A program made the translations under genes and the position numbers. The notes below the pieces were generated by a model. It ran no database searches, was not told where the DNA came from, and saw only the letters and a list, made by a program, of their open reading frames with translations. Shown piece by piece: positions 44,489-54,638 of a DNA stretch of 64,000 nt (its first letter is position 1; each line of letters begins with the position of its first letter). This DNA is from Pyropia haitanensis. Taxonomy: Eukaryota > Rhodophyta > Bangiophyceae > Bangiales > Bangiaceae. Location: assembly GCA_008729055.1 (NCBI GenBank), contig SDUX01000004.1, positions 2,668,172-2,732,171 of the forward strand, written 5' to 3'.

Positions 44489-45173
44489 TCACCCGCGGCG
44501 CGGGGCCTTGGCGGCGGGCGCGGGGCCCCCCCCGCCCCCCCCCCCCACGGCCCGCGGCCGCTTGGCGGCACCCCCTCCCGCCGCCCCCCTCGGCGGTGGC
44601 GGCTCGGCCGCCGGCAGCGTCGCGCCCAGGCCCAGCAGCGGCGGCCGTGGCACAGGGGCGGCGGGCGCGCCGTCGGGTGCCTCCGCCCCCGCACGGGCGT
44701 CGTCCCCCCGACTGCCGCCGCCGCCGCCGCCGTCGCTGCCGCCGGCCGCAGGCAGGTCGCCGGTGTAGCCCATGGCGCGGAGGAGGGCGGCGCCAAAGCC
44801 GCCCACCGGCACCGCCTCGTACGCGGCCGTATCGGGCACGTCGGGGCGGGTGGCAAGGTCGAGGCGGAGCGCCTCGGCAGTGTCGAAGGGGGTGGGGGGG
44901 GGGGGGGGCGCGCCGCCGCCGCCGCCGCCGCCGCCGCCGGGCGTGGCTGCCGCCGTCGGCGTTTCCGTGGCGGCGGGCTGCCCGTCCCTGCCCGGGCGGG
45001 CGCCGCCGTCGGCGCCGCCGTCGGCACCGCCGGCACCGCCGTCGGCACCACTGTCGGCACCGCCGCCATCAACGCCGCCAACGCTACCGTCCCGCCCGGC
45101 GGCGCCGCCATTCCCAATACCGCCGCTGCTACCGGCGGCCGGTTCAGGGGGCGGCGGCCGCGCGGCGGCGGCC

Positions 45174-45219
<46 letters not shown>

Positions 45220-45550
45220 TGGCGGCCAGGCGGGCGGCGGTGTGGGAGCCACCCGCGGGTCTTGAAATAGGCGCCAGCGACGGCCCCGCCGGGCGGTCGC
45301 CGCCGCCGCTGTCGGCGGGAAAGCGGGTGACGGGGCGGCCCCGCGGGGGCGGCGGCGGCTCGTCGGTGCCAAACGGGCGCCGCGCCGCCGGGGCGGCGCC
45401 GCGACCGGCGGCAGTGGCGGGGGTGGGCGCGGCCGCCGCCGTGGGGGGAGTGGTGGCCGCGGCGGCGGCGGCGGTGGCGGCGGCGGCGGCGGCGGCGGCC
45501 CGGCCGCGGGCGGGGCGCTTGCCCCCAGAGACGCGGAAGGAGAAGGACAT
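44489..45550 (-). CDS. Spp2/GPKOW/MOS2-like splicing factor (G-patch)
   Basis: 353 residues from ATG 45550. The diagnostic segment is YEAVPVGGFGAALLRAMGY (about 44765-44825 on the minus strand). It matches the Spp2/GPKOW G-patch-type motif (Y..VPV..FG.A.LRGMG) that binds and activates the DEAH helicase Prp2/DHX16 in the spliceosome. The N-terminus MSFSFRVSGGKRPARG fits the short FSF/basic start of this family. Long Ala/Gly/Pro stretches fill the rest, including a perfect poly-Ala run near 45175-45220. There are basic KRPR and APRRG ends but no visible KOW domains, so it is closer to fungal Spp2 in architecture. The motif is short, but the match is specific. Confidence 0.65.
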
Positions 45551-48500
45551 GGGGCGGGGGCGGGGGGGGGGAGAGCGCCGCAGAGGGGATTTGGACGAAC
45601 GAGGTGAGGGCGGGGGTGGAAGGAGCGGGCGAGTGCGCCGGGTAAGGTCAAGAACAGGAGAAAAGGGATGGGAGACGGGGGGTGCGAGGGCGACGCGGGA
45701 GGGCCAAGGGAGAAGGCGTCGGGGGCGGCGGAGGGACAGCGACCAAGGTCGGAGTGCCAGCCCTAAGGTGGGAACAACATCAAGTGCGCTCTGGACTTTG
45801 AGCGCGCTGGACTTGGCCCGCGCTGAACTTGAACAGCGCAGGGCATCGAGGGGTTGGGTATTCACGAAGTTGAAAACAAACTTCACTCATTAATGTTAAT
45901 CACCGACGACAAGCTTGCGTCTCAGGCCCCGCTGAGGGTTGCTTTGAGTCGACGCCGTCGACTCAGCTTTCTCAGTTCGAGCACCGCGGTGGGATAGGCG
46001 TCTGGCTAGCAGTTGGTCGGTGTTGTGAGGTGGGGGGCAGGCCGCAGAGCAAAGCCTGAACCCATAGGCATGCTGGTACTGCAGCTTGAGAAGCCTCTGT
46101 CCGACTCGCACCCGTCGTCCCCGTCGTGCGGACGAGTGACAAAAGACGAGGAGAGTGCTTGGAGAGGGGGGTGCAAGGAGGAAGAAGGGCCCAGCTGTCG
46201 CACAGGATGCCTCTGACGCCGCAGTGCTTGGCCCCCCTCTCCTGCCCTTCATGCCCATGACTCGACGGACGGACCCCTCCGGACCGCGCTGACCATGCCG
46301 CGACGGCGCACCCACTGCTGCCACGGACAGCGGTGGTGGCAAAGGGCAGCGTGCCTGCTGCGACGCCTTCGCCCGTGGCTATTCTCTCGTGCCAGACCCA
46401 ACAGCGACGCGCCGGCCATGGTGCCATCGGCTGTGGCGATCGAGCGGCGGAGAGCGACGGCCGCTGCCTGGGCGCGACGGCCATCGCGTCCCCTTCAACG
46501 GCGTCCCCTTCAACGGCAATACGGTGGCCCCGGAAGGCGCGTTTAGTGCAGCACTAGCTCGCTGGCCTTGAAGCCGACGGTGCTTCTCTTGCCGACGTCA
46601 CAGCCGCAGGGCGTCTCGAGAGAGGGCGACAAGCCGCAGCCTTCGGGCACCGGGGTGACCTCCAGCACGCCGCCGGTGAGGAGGACCGCCAGAAGCGGAA
46701 CGCCGCCATTCCCCGCCAGCGGCCAGCTGCGGCACAGCGGGGCAGAACCGTGCAGCGGTGCATCGGGTCTAAACAGAACGGGACTTACCCGAGTCCATCC
46801 CAGGTTTCCGTGCGGGAGCGGCCTGAGGAAACAACGTTCGCTTATCCGCCAGTCACAATGGTCGCATTTCCGATATTATGGCCAGCCGAAAGCACAGTAC
46901 CTCAGCCAATGGTAGGCGTAGGAACGACACCACCGCCAATGAGACGCTGCTATAGAACACTTTTGCTGTTCCAACAAGTGACAACATTCAACAGCGAAAC
47001 TAATTCCCGCATTGTCCGAGAGAGTAGAACACCGCCAACAAGGCGACCGACTCATCCTGCCGCTGCCGCTCCTCTTCTTTCACGTGAACTCCACAGCGCC
47101 CCAAAAGTTTACCCGACGGGTCAGCGGCATATATATCACACGAATTTATAGTCCGTGGTCGACAGCACACTTTTTCGGCATTGCCGTTTTGTGATGTAGA
47201 CCGTAAAGTTGAGCACATGTCGTGAGTGGATTATCGTGACTGTGCATGAACAATATCGTGCGGAGTGCATAATGCGGATACAAGCACGTAAGTGCGCTCC
47301 CAATCCTTTTTCGAAAACGCCGTTAATGGTTTATTCCTGCAAGATTCTACATGCAACATCTGCCTACCCTCCCTGACCGCCAAGCACAACTGCTGTGGCA
47401 TGAGAAGAAAGGAAGAGCAGATGAACACGGCAGAGTGACAACAGCAGCCAGACCAAGATGGGGACAGCGCGCAGGCAAGCGACGTGAGAGGCACGAACGA
47501 CGTCTGTCAGTGTCACCACAGCAACTAGGCACAGAGGATGCTCACAGAATGAGCAAAGAAGCACAATCCCCCGCATCACCGGCGGCTGGGCAGCCATCAC
47601 GCCAGGCGCCCATCCTGTCCCCCTCCGATGAACCGCCCCCCCCCCCATGGCATCCCCCCCTCGCATCTGCCCTCCCCCACCTTCCGCACGCGCCAGCGGG
47701 ACGACCTCGGCCCCTTCAACCTTCGCGGCGCGGGCTTCGACCCAGCCGGGTATGCCGCTCATACCGCTGCCGCTGCCGCTGCCGCTGCCGCAGCCGGTGT
47801 CGCAGCCACCACCACTGTCACTGCCGCCGCCGCTACAGATGGGGACCACCACCGCCGCCTCGCGGACGTACTGGCCCACAGCCCAGAGGTCAGCCAGAGG
47901 GAGGCGCCGGCGGCGGCACGTAGACGAATATCTCGACAAGGGAAAGGGGGGAGGTGGGCATGCGAGCGGGGTACGCGCCGAGAGGGTTAAAGAAGGAAGC
48001 GTGATGAGTGAGGTGGAGGGGGTCGTGGGAGGGGGGGGAGGGGATGGGAAGGGGGGAGAGGGGAAGGGAGGAGGGGGCCCGAGGGGGCAGGGTGCGTAGG
48101 GGAGAAGGGACAAAGAAAGTGGACACGGGGAGACCCTCTCCACAAAGACGCGAAGCGGGATCACGGCGGCGGCGGCAGCGGCAGTGACGGAAACAGCGGC
48201 AGCAGCGATGGCGATGGCGGCGGCCGAGACACTGGCGGTGAACCGCGGCAAGAGAGTACTCCTCGCCCCTCCTGGCACCTCCCCTCCTCTCCCTTCTCCC
48301 CTGTTCCCTCCGTCCCCCCTCCCGCCACCCCTTCGTCTCACTTCAACCTGCCCCCAAGAGTGCCTTCGCCGAGGGAGTGGCCCACGTCATGCACAGCCGC
48401 CTTCGAACCCGGCACACGCGTGCAGGCAGGGCGGACGATACCACACACAAGGCGATGGGAGGGGTCAAGCAAGAACCCAAGGGAAGGGGTGGGGGGACAG

Positions 48501-49689
48501 AGCCCGTGGCGAGCAGGCTCGGGAGAGGGAGTGGAGAGGCGCATGGGAGGGGATGGGAGGGCGCGGGGGATGATGGGACGGCCGGGCAGGGGCAGGATTG
48601 AGGGGGGTCTGCTTGCACTGGGACCCCACGCGGGGGGCACGGCCAGCGACCGTGCCTTCATGATTTTCAGAAGAGGTGTGCCAATTATTGCGCTCGACCC
48701 TACATGCTTGCCACCAACCGGCGACGGCTTGGGGCACAAGCATGCGTCAAATGTATGACTTCTGAAACACTTTCGGCGGCAGCCGGCGCGGGGGGGTTTC
48801 CGCTCAACCGACTGCCGTCGAGCAGAAAGAAAATTGCCACCGGAAGAGGCAACAATGTCTCAATACAACCCGTGTGAGGTCTTTTTCTGCCAAACACGTA
48901 TTAATTTACCCCGCTGATTCTAAAGTGGGGTGCTGTGTCGTGGCAGGGCCGCCTCACACGGGGCCATCGCCCTCTTGATCAGCACAGCTGGCGACGGCAA
49001 CTGGCGACGGCAATTGGGATGAACCCTGACAGTAAAGCTTACCGCTGCGGGGACCGGCTGGGGGGGCCACCGTCCGTGACCCTGCCCGTGAACGCGGCTA
49101 TCGCCATGGACCCTGTCGGCGGATAGCTACCCAGCCCGGCCTCGGTGTTTCTGAGTGCGTCGTCGCCACGCAAGCGCCGTTCAGAATTCACGGCGCCGTC
49201 AGCCACTGTGGAGCGTGATCCTGGCATGTCTGGGCCCAGTGGCTGGGCACAGTGGCCGTTTTGTCGTGTCCGCCTCCGTGTCCCGTTCGGCTCTGCCACC
49301 TCATCGCGAGGTCCATGCACCTCCCACGTGTGGGTCGTCCCCCCAGAAAACACTCACCAGAACTCCTGGTCATGGGCAGGTCCGCCTCCTCTCCTCCTCC
49401 GCCCGCCAACCTACGAGCCCGCACAACACAGCACTCACCCCGCGAGACCGCAGCCGACGCGGCGGCCACTAGTGACCAAAATTCAAAACGTCTCCCCAGC
49501 CGCCCCCGCTGACGACATGGAGCAGCGTGAGGCTAGAGCAGCGGGCCGCGCCGAGCCACTGTGCCCAACAATGGTCTCACGCCGGATCGCTCGTCTCGCC
49601 CGAAAGACCACTGGCCGCGCGCCTTGGCGTCACGCGCCGCCGCCCCCCCAAAACCAAAAGATCGCAAACAGGACAGATCCAAAGAGACC
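45551..49689. other. 5' flank of Spp2-like gene and lower-GC gene-poor island
   Basis: The first 25 bases are G-runs (C-runs in the gene's leader). From about 45750 base composition drops to 50-62 percent GC and long homopolymers vanish, as far as about 50150. A degenerate GCGCTGGACTT-type tandem lies at 45785-45845, and a 15-bp direct repeat (CGTCCCCTTCAACGG) at 46488-46519. ORFs of 60-140 codons exist (e.g. 46858-47151 plus; 47364-47600 minus), but none has a recognisable domain. The composition suggests old mobile-element sequence. Confidence 0.5.
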
Positions 49690-49920
49690 CTGCGCGGGGT
49701 GCGCTGGCCCGCATGTGGCCCTCTTCCAGTCCGTCATCGGCCTCACAAGTGGTGCGTGTGTGGTGAGGACTTGCGTCGCCGTCCATGCTGCCTCTACGCG
49801 ACGCGTCCGCTCTGCTACGACGACACCTGGGCGTCTTTACAAGACGATACTGAGAGGTCAGACCAAATGGGAGGAGTGCCGACCGAACCAGAGCACCCGC
49901 TCCGCATGTGCGAAGGCTAA
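49690..49920 (+). pseudogene. Possible transposase zinc-finger remnant
   Basis: One frame ending at 49920 reads HKWCVCGEDLRRRPCCLYAT followed by RPLCYDDTW. It resembles the Cys-rich C-terminal finger of piggyBac-type transposases (C-x2-C-G...RRR..C-x2-C....PLC), but with at least two ligand cysteines missing. It lies in the lower-GC island. If correct, it is a decayed DNA-transposon end; the similarity is weak and judged by eye only. Confidence 0.25.
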
Positions 49921-52016
49921 CGGTGCTTTATCGACTACGCGGCATCCGACTTGACAAGTATTTGCACGAGGAAACACTGTCAAACCAAAGTGACCGCCGT
50001 ATACACTCCTCCATTGCACGAGAACTGCCTGCAACAAACTGTGACACGTAGTGAGTAAATCGCACTTACTCGCTCATGCTGTATTTGTAAAGTCCGTTTT
50101 CCTGTAGTTACTACTATGTTATCTCTGCGGGTATGGATTTAATTCTCCACTCTTGAACGCGCCCAGCCCATATTCGTTGACGGTGACGTGCCGATCACCA
50201 ATGTTTGTTTCTTGTTTGCCAGAGGATCTGCGCAGGAAGAGGCCGTCAGGCTTCTCGTGGATCGACGGCGCTTCGTGATCCGTTCAACGGTTCTGGCGTG
50301 CTTTGCGTGCCGTGCAGCCCAAAGAGGCACGCGACTCCGCGCACGGAGTACCCTCGCCGATCTGTCCGACACGGCCGCCTCGTGGCCATGGATCACGGCC
50401 TCGACGTGGCGGGCAGGGGACCCCTCGTCGCCATCCCGCGCCGCGTGGCCGCCGCGCGGCCGACGCGCACGCGCTGGGCGGGGCCGCGCCGCTCGGCTAC
50501 CGGGGCCACTGCCGCGGCGGCGGCCGTGTGCCCGGCCGCCTCGGCAGTGGCGTGGCGCCCGGATCTGCGCGCGGCCGCCGCCGCCACTGCGGCGGCCGCC
50601 CACGCGCCGGCACGCAACGTGGCCGACCCGCGGGGTGGGTGGGCGGCGGGTGCGTCCGCCGCCGCGGCGCGTCCGCACCCCAGGCGCCGCCACTGCCGCC
50701 GCCGGCGGCCGCGGCGGCCGCCACCACCACCGCGGCGGCAATGGCGGCAACCAATTCACGCGCCACGCGCGTCCGCTCCTGGCAGACACTGCCATTGCCG
50801 AGGCAGCCAGCCACCCGCGCCGAATTCACGGGTGTGGCGCGCACGCGTCGCGGGCCAGCCACGCACGCCGCCTCCCGCGGCGCCTACGCCCCCCCACCCC
50901 ACCCCGGCCGCCCGCCCGTGGCCGCCCATTCGCCTGCTCGGCCGGTCGGCCGACCGGTCTGTCGACCGCCCGCTCTCCTCTCCACCCCCCCTCCGCCCCC
51001 GCGCCCCCGCACGCCACACCACCCCCTCCTCATCCAAGCGCCGCGAGCCACCCACGGCAGGTCGACCCCCCCTCCGCCGCTCCCCCCACGGGGGGGGGGG
51101 GGGGGGGGCGGGGGCGGCGGCGGCGCCATCGAGCTCAGCCAACGACCCGCAACCGAAAAGCGCGCAAGAAAGAAAACGGCAGCGGCGCCACGCGGGCGGC
51201 CGCCGCCGCCGCTCCACGCCGCGTGCTGGCAGCAGCACGCGCGGCTGGGGCGGCGCGGCGGGTTTTCTTCCATCCATCCATGCCCGCCGCGCGGCGGGGG
51301 AGAGCCACAGGGGGTGCGTTTGGCGGGGATGCGTGGGCGGTGGGGGGGGGGGGGGGGGCGGCGGCGTGGGAGCCCCGCGGGGGGGGGGGGGGGGGCGTGG
51401 GGAGCGGCAGGCGCGGCGGCGGCCGCGCCCGGCGGCACGGACGACGGGGGAAGCGGCCGGTGCCGGCCAGGCTGGCGCCGTCTCTGCGACCCCACCCCCC
51501 CCCCCCCCCGCCCCCCCCCCCGCCCCGCTGCCGCCGCTACCGATGCGTGTGCGGTGGCGGCCGCCGCTGCCGTCCACGCGGGTAGCGCGCGGGATCCCGG
51601 ATCGGCCAGCGACGCGCGGGGGGGGTGGGGGGGGGGGGGGGGCGGCCGGTGCGCTGGCCGCGGCGCCCAGAGGGGCACGTGCCTCGGGCTGATCCCCCGC
51701 GCGGGGCCACCGGCCGCGCGGCGCGGCACGGCGGGCTCCCCCCCCCCCCCCGCTCGGGCACCGCGCGGCCGCGTCGATCGGGCCGCCACTGGCCGTCACG
51801 CCAGCCGCCCACGCCAGCGGCGGGCCGGCGGCGGCGGCGGCCACCCCCCCCCCCCCCCCCCCTGCCGCCGCGGGCCGTCGCGACCGCCGCCCCACCCCCC
51901 CGCCACGCGCGGCCGCCCAGCCGGCCGCTGCGTGGCAGTGTGGGCGGCATCCGCCGCCGCGGCCGCCGCCGCCGGCCCGGGGGGCGGGCGCGCCCGTCGC
52001 GGCGGCGGCGGTGGTG

Positions 52017-52052
<36 letters not shown>

Positions 52053-52814
52053 TGCGGCGGCAGCGGCGTCGGCGTCGGCGGCGGCGGCGTCGGTGGCGGG
52101 CGGCGGCGGGCGGTGGCGGGCGGCGGCGGCGACGCGCGCCCTCCCCGCCGCCGTTGGGGGGTACCGCGGCCCGTCGCTGCGCCGCCCGCCGCCGGGCCGG
52201 GCTGCCGGTGAACCGGCCTCCGAGGCGGGGGGGGGGGGGGGGGGTGGCCGGTGGCTCGAGTGTGCGGTCAGACGCGCGGCGGCCGTCACGTAGGCGCCGG
52301 CGGGGCGCGGGGTTGGGGGGGGGGGGGCGTGTCGCGCGCGCCGTGCCCGAGCCGGGCATGCGGCACGCAGCGTTGGGGGGGACGCGCGGGGGGGGAATGC
52401 GCAGCGGGGGGGGAGTGGGGGGGGGGGGGGGTGCGCGGCGGCCGCCGCCTGCGGGCGGGGCGGCGGCGCCCGAGGCGCGTTTATTACCTGCCGCGGCGGG
52501 CCGAGCGGGGGGGGGAACGGCGCGCACGTCAGGTCTTGATCGGCGGTCAAGGGCAACCCCCCCAACGACGGCCAGCGCTTCATAACGCCTGCACAAGCTG
52601 CCCGCCATCCCGCACGGCCGTCGCCACACCCGTCTCAGTCGTCGCTGGGCACCCTTCCCCGTTCCCGGCCGCCGCCACCGTCCCGACTCGCTTCCACCTC
52701 GGCGCACCGGCCGCACCAGCCGACCTCAGTCGCGGACGCTTCTTCCCCCCCCCCCCCCCCCCCCCCCGCCCTTTGCCTCCCCCTCACCCCCCTCCCCCCC
52801 CCACCCTCTTCCCC
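49921..52814. other. Spacer: AT-richer edge, then GC-rich low-complexity DNA 5' of the LPMO-like gene
   Basis: From 49921 to 50160 the DNA is AT-richer (e.g. TGTATTTGTAAAGTCCG). After 50390 it becomes very GC-rich. At about 50390-50650 a plus-strand frame looks partly protein-like (e.g. LVAMDHGLDVAGRGPLVAIP) but has no recognisable domain. From 51050 to 52450 G- and C-runs alternate. TTTATTACC at 52479 is an isolated AT word. C22 at about 52746-52767 and further C-runs lead straight into the next ATG. Confidence 0.45.
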
Positions 52815-54113
52815 ATGCCCATGGCTGCGCCAGGCGCGACCCCCCGGCGGTGCCGGCGGGTGCTCGCCGCCGCGGTGGCCACGGCGGCGACGCTAGCCGC
52901 GGCGGCGGCGACGCTGCCGTCCCCCGCCGCCGCGCACAGCTTCATGTCGGTGCCGCTGCCGATGAGCCGCCTCCACGGCTGCCGGATGGGCTCGTCCACC
53001 CTCTCTGGCAATGGCCCGCAGGCGGGCCGCCTCGGCAAGTGCCCCGGCCCGTGCCCCAACAGCGAGTTCCGCCCCGAGTCCAACCCGTCCAACCCCGCCG
53101 CGGTCTACCGCCGTGGCAGCACGTACGAGGTGCGGTGGACGCGCAACAACCACGAGGGCGGCTTTGTGCGGTGGGCGCTCGTGCCGGTCGCCCAAAAGGA
53201 CGACAAGCGGGCGCACGAAAAGTTTGCCTTTCACTGGAGCTGCTGGAACATCAACCGCTTCACGTGCGGCTCGATGGAGCGGCAGCGGGACTGCCAGTAC
53301 GACCGGAACAACCAGGCGTTTCGGGACTACCTGCGCATCCCGGCCAACCTGCCCAACGGGGATTACGTGCTGGGGTGGAGCTGGTACGGGGGGGGCCGCG
53401 CGGGGGGGTCGAGCCACTTTGGCGACTACTTTGACTGCAGCTACGTGCGCGTCGAGGGCGGGCGGAACCTCGAGCCGATGCACGTGCCGACGTTTGCGGG
53501 CCGGGGCTGCTGGGCGACCGTCAACCGGCCCGGGGTTTGCAAGAGCGAGCCGTGCCGGCCGCTCCGGCGGGTCACGTACAAGCGGCCCGCCGAGTTTGAC
53601 GGCCGCACCCCGCCGCCCATCTACGCGACCAGCTTTGGCGCGCCGTCGTCGACGTTCAAGTACGATGTGTCGGTGTCGAGCCAGAGCTCCTTCTCGGAGC
53701 CCAAGGTCGCGATGGGCCCCAAGGTCCGCGTCACCGCCCTGCGGGTGGCGAATGTGAAGAACCGGGTGCTGCGGCGGGACGTGACGTGGAAGCGGCCGCT
53801 GCTCGTCGGCTCCAAGGTGGACGTGACGCTCGTGGCCGAGACCAAGGGGCACGTCCAAAAGGTCGAGTGGTTTGTCAATGGCCGCGCCGTCTACACGGAC
53901 TGGAAGCCCCCGTTTACGATTGCGGGTGACCGGGTGTGGCAGTTTTTCAAGTGGCAGCACCCGCTGTTCAAGCGCCGCCTCCGCGTGACGGCCAAGGCGA
54001 CGGGCTACCAGGGGACAAAGAGCTGGCTGGGCGAGGACCTGGTGTGTAAGCAGGCGGTCAACGTCTACTACCTCGGCAACTGGACACCATTGGCCGACAA
54101 GGTCACCAAGTAG
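52815..54113 (+). CDS. Secreted LPMO-like copper protein with C-terminal Ig-like domain
   Basis: 432 residues from ATG 52815, in one uninterrupted frame. A signal peptide (residues 1-40, ending PSPAAA) precedes His41 (HSFMSVPLPMSR). Mature lytic polysaccharide monooxygenases start with exactly such a histidine, half of the copper 'histidine brace'. A second candidate brace His is H113 (NNHEGGFVRWALVP). The axial Tyr/Phe region is GDYFDCSYVRV (residues 203-213). IPANLPNGDYVLGWSWYGG (175-193) matches the last core strands of AA10/AA11-type folds, and about a dozen cysteines are placed for disulphides. Residues ~290-432 (e.g. VEWFVNGRAVYTDWKPPFTI) resemble a bacterial Ig-like module. The inferred role is oxidative cleavage or loosening of cell-wall polysaccharide outside the cell. 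Assignment to a named AA family is not possible by eye. Confidence 0.65.
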   Translation: MPMAAPGATPRRCRRVLAAAVATAATLAAAAATLPSPAAAHSFMSVPLPMSRLHGCRMGSSTLSGNGPQAGRLGKCPGPCPNSEFRPESNPSNPAAVYRRGSTYEVRWTRNNHEGGFVRWALVPVAQKDDKRAHEKFAFHWSCWNINRFTCGSMERQRDCQYDRNNQAFRDYLRIPANLPNGDYVLGWSWYGGGRAGGSSHFGDYFDCSYVRVEGGRNLEPMHVPTFAGRGCWATVNRPGVCKSEPCRPLRRVTYKRPAEFDGRTPPPIYATSFGAPSSTFKYDVSVSSQSSFSEPKVAMGPKVRVTALRVANVKNRVLRRDVTWKRPLLVGSKVDVTLVAETKGHVQKVEWFVNGRAVYTDWKPPFTIAGDRVWQFFKWQHPLFKRRLRVTAKATGYQGTKSWLGEDLVCKQAVNVYYLGNWTPLADKVTK

Positions 54114-54638
54114 GCGGGGGAGATGGACGGGGTCACCACCTTGACTCCAGCCCCCCCTCCCTTCCCCCGCCGCACGCCTCCCTATGGCGGTGACGCGGGG
54201 TCGTGTCACTTTTGCGCCCTGCTGCCGCCGTATCCTCGCGAGGAGCGTCGGGCAGCTCGGGCGCGGGCGCGGGGCCGTGTCGCCCTTGTGACGACGCGGT
54301 CTTTCCCCGCCACCCTCCCCGCCCCCGTTGAGCTGCTGCCACCCCTACCCCCCAAAGTGAGCACTTCTTTCGGTGGCACCCAATGGCGGTAGCGGTGGCT
54401 GGACGGTGATCACCCGATGTCGAGAGGCGAGTAGGTTTGATGTCCCCCCCCGGCCCCCTACATTGAACGATGGGGCGCGGCGGGAGCCCACCGAACCAGG
54501 GTCGGCGCTCTGTCCGCGACTCTCTGATGGTCCCATCTATGCAGACGGGCGCCAGGCCGGAGGGAAGGGCGGGGGCGTGTGAGTGACGAGTGATGCTGAG
54601 TCAACTATTTATTCGCGGCGTGCTGAGTTTTCTTTCTC
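54114..54638. other. Convergent 3' spacer (LPMO-like and kinase genes)
   Basis: The spacer is of moderate GC, with a C-run at 54445-54455. ACTATTTATTCG at 54604 contains the kinase polyadenylation candidate. No ordered protein frame was found. Confidence 0.5.
54608..54613 (-). terminator. Polyadenylation signal AATAAA of the kinase gene
   Basis: AATAAA on the minus strand (TTTATT on plus) begins about 25 bases after the kinase stop codon, within GCGAATAAATAG. It is a canonical eukaryotic signal at a plausible distance, and the only AATAAA near this gene end. Confidence 0.5.

Noticed and set aside
48380..48425. CTTCGAACCCGGC resembling a tRNA T-arm
   Set aside because: The five-base stem does not pair around the seven-base loop, and no acceptor or D arm was found.
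50188..52585. Overlapping 465-760 codon plus-strand frames
   Set aside because: Only a short stretch near 50400-50650 looks protein-like; the rest is Gly/Pro/Arg low complexity with frames open on both strands.
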